Assembly: GCA_039808645.1 (NCBI GenBank)
Contig: JBDHTL010000095.1
Coordinates: forward strand, 1-13,740
Source: JAJXWB01 sp039808645
Lineage (GTDB): Bacteria; Pseudomonadota; Alphaproteobacteria; Rhizobiales; Beijerinckiaceae
Reading direction: 5' to 3'
Length of the DNA: 13,740 nt
Position 1 is the stretch's first letter. Each line of letters opens with the position of its first letter. A program made the translations under genes and the position numbers. The notes beneath the pieces were generated by a model that was not told the DNA's origin, ran no database searches, and saw only the letters and a list, made by a program, of their open reading frames with translations. Below are positions 13,740 through 13,740 of this stretch, piece by piece.

Positions 13740-13740
13740 G

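Noticed and set aside
1..13740. Insertion sequence, CRISPR array, prophage or RNA gene.
   Set aside because: No transposase, terminal inverted repeats, spaced direct repeats or tRNA-like sequence was seen, and coding density is near complete.

Overview
This window is almost entirely a cytochrome cd1 (NirS-type) denitrification locus from a high-GC proteobacterium. The first 191 bases are the 3' end of hemA, coding the C4-pathway 5-aminolevulinate synthase. In bacteria that pathway is largely a hallmark of Alphaproteobacteria, and the gene order (nirX-nirI divergent from nirS-E-C-F-DL-G-H-J-N) resembles the Paracoccus denitrificans nir cluster. I infer an alphaproteobacterial denitrifier, but I cannot name the genus from sequence alone.

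Layout. Plus strand, 1-1714: the hemA 3' end, then two tandem Crp/Fnr-family regulators of the DNR/NnrR type, which lack the FNR-type iron-sulfur cysteines. An FNR/DNR box precedes the second regulator. Minus strand, 10588 down to 1794: nirS, nirE, nirC, nirF, nirDL (fused), nirG, nirH, nirJ and nirN. They are tightly packed, mostly with overlaps of 4-20 bases or gaps of 1-7 bases. The only real gap, between nirS and nirE, holds a strong hairpin. Plus strand, 10739-13739: nirI (NosR-like membrane flavo-iron-sulfur protein) and nirX (ApbE-like flavin transferase), divergent from nirS. A near-perfect FNR/DNR palindrome lies in the shared 150-base control region.

How it works together. NirS reduces nitrite to nitric oxide in the periplasm. 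NirE makes precorrin-2 from uroporphyrinogen III. NirDL, NirG and NirH decarboxylate siroheme. The radical SAM enzyme NirJ converts side chains on the ring. NirF and NirN act late, in the periplasm, on heme d1, and NirC is a small c-type cytochrome. NirI and NirX are the membrane partner pair, with NirX predicted to attach FMN to NirI. The two regulators probably sense nitric oxide or low oxygen and act through the two TTGAT-type boxes. HemA feeds the tetrapyrrole pathway. No siroheme synthase (CysG-type), dedicated cytochrome electron donor, nor or nos structural gene is in the window.

There is no gene-free stretch over 300 bases; the longest is the 150-base nirS-nirI control region. I saw no mobile element, CRISPR array, tRNA or rRNA. 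The gene content is a known type. The points worth a second look are the regulatory geometry, the nirS-nirE hairpin, the NirDL fusion beside separate NirG and NirH, and the regulator pair. I did not find a convincing undescribed system.
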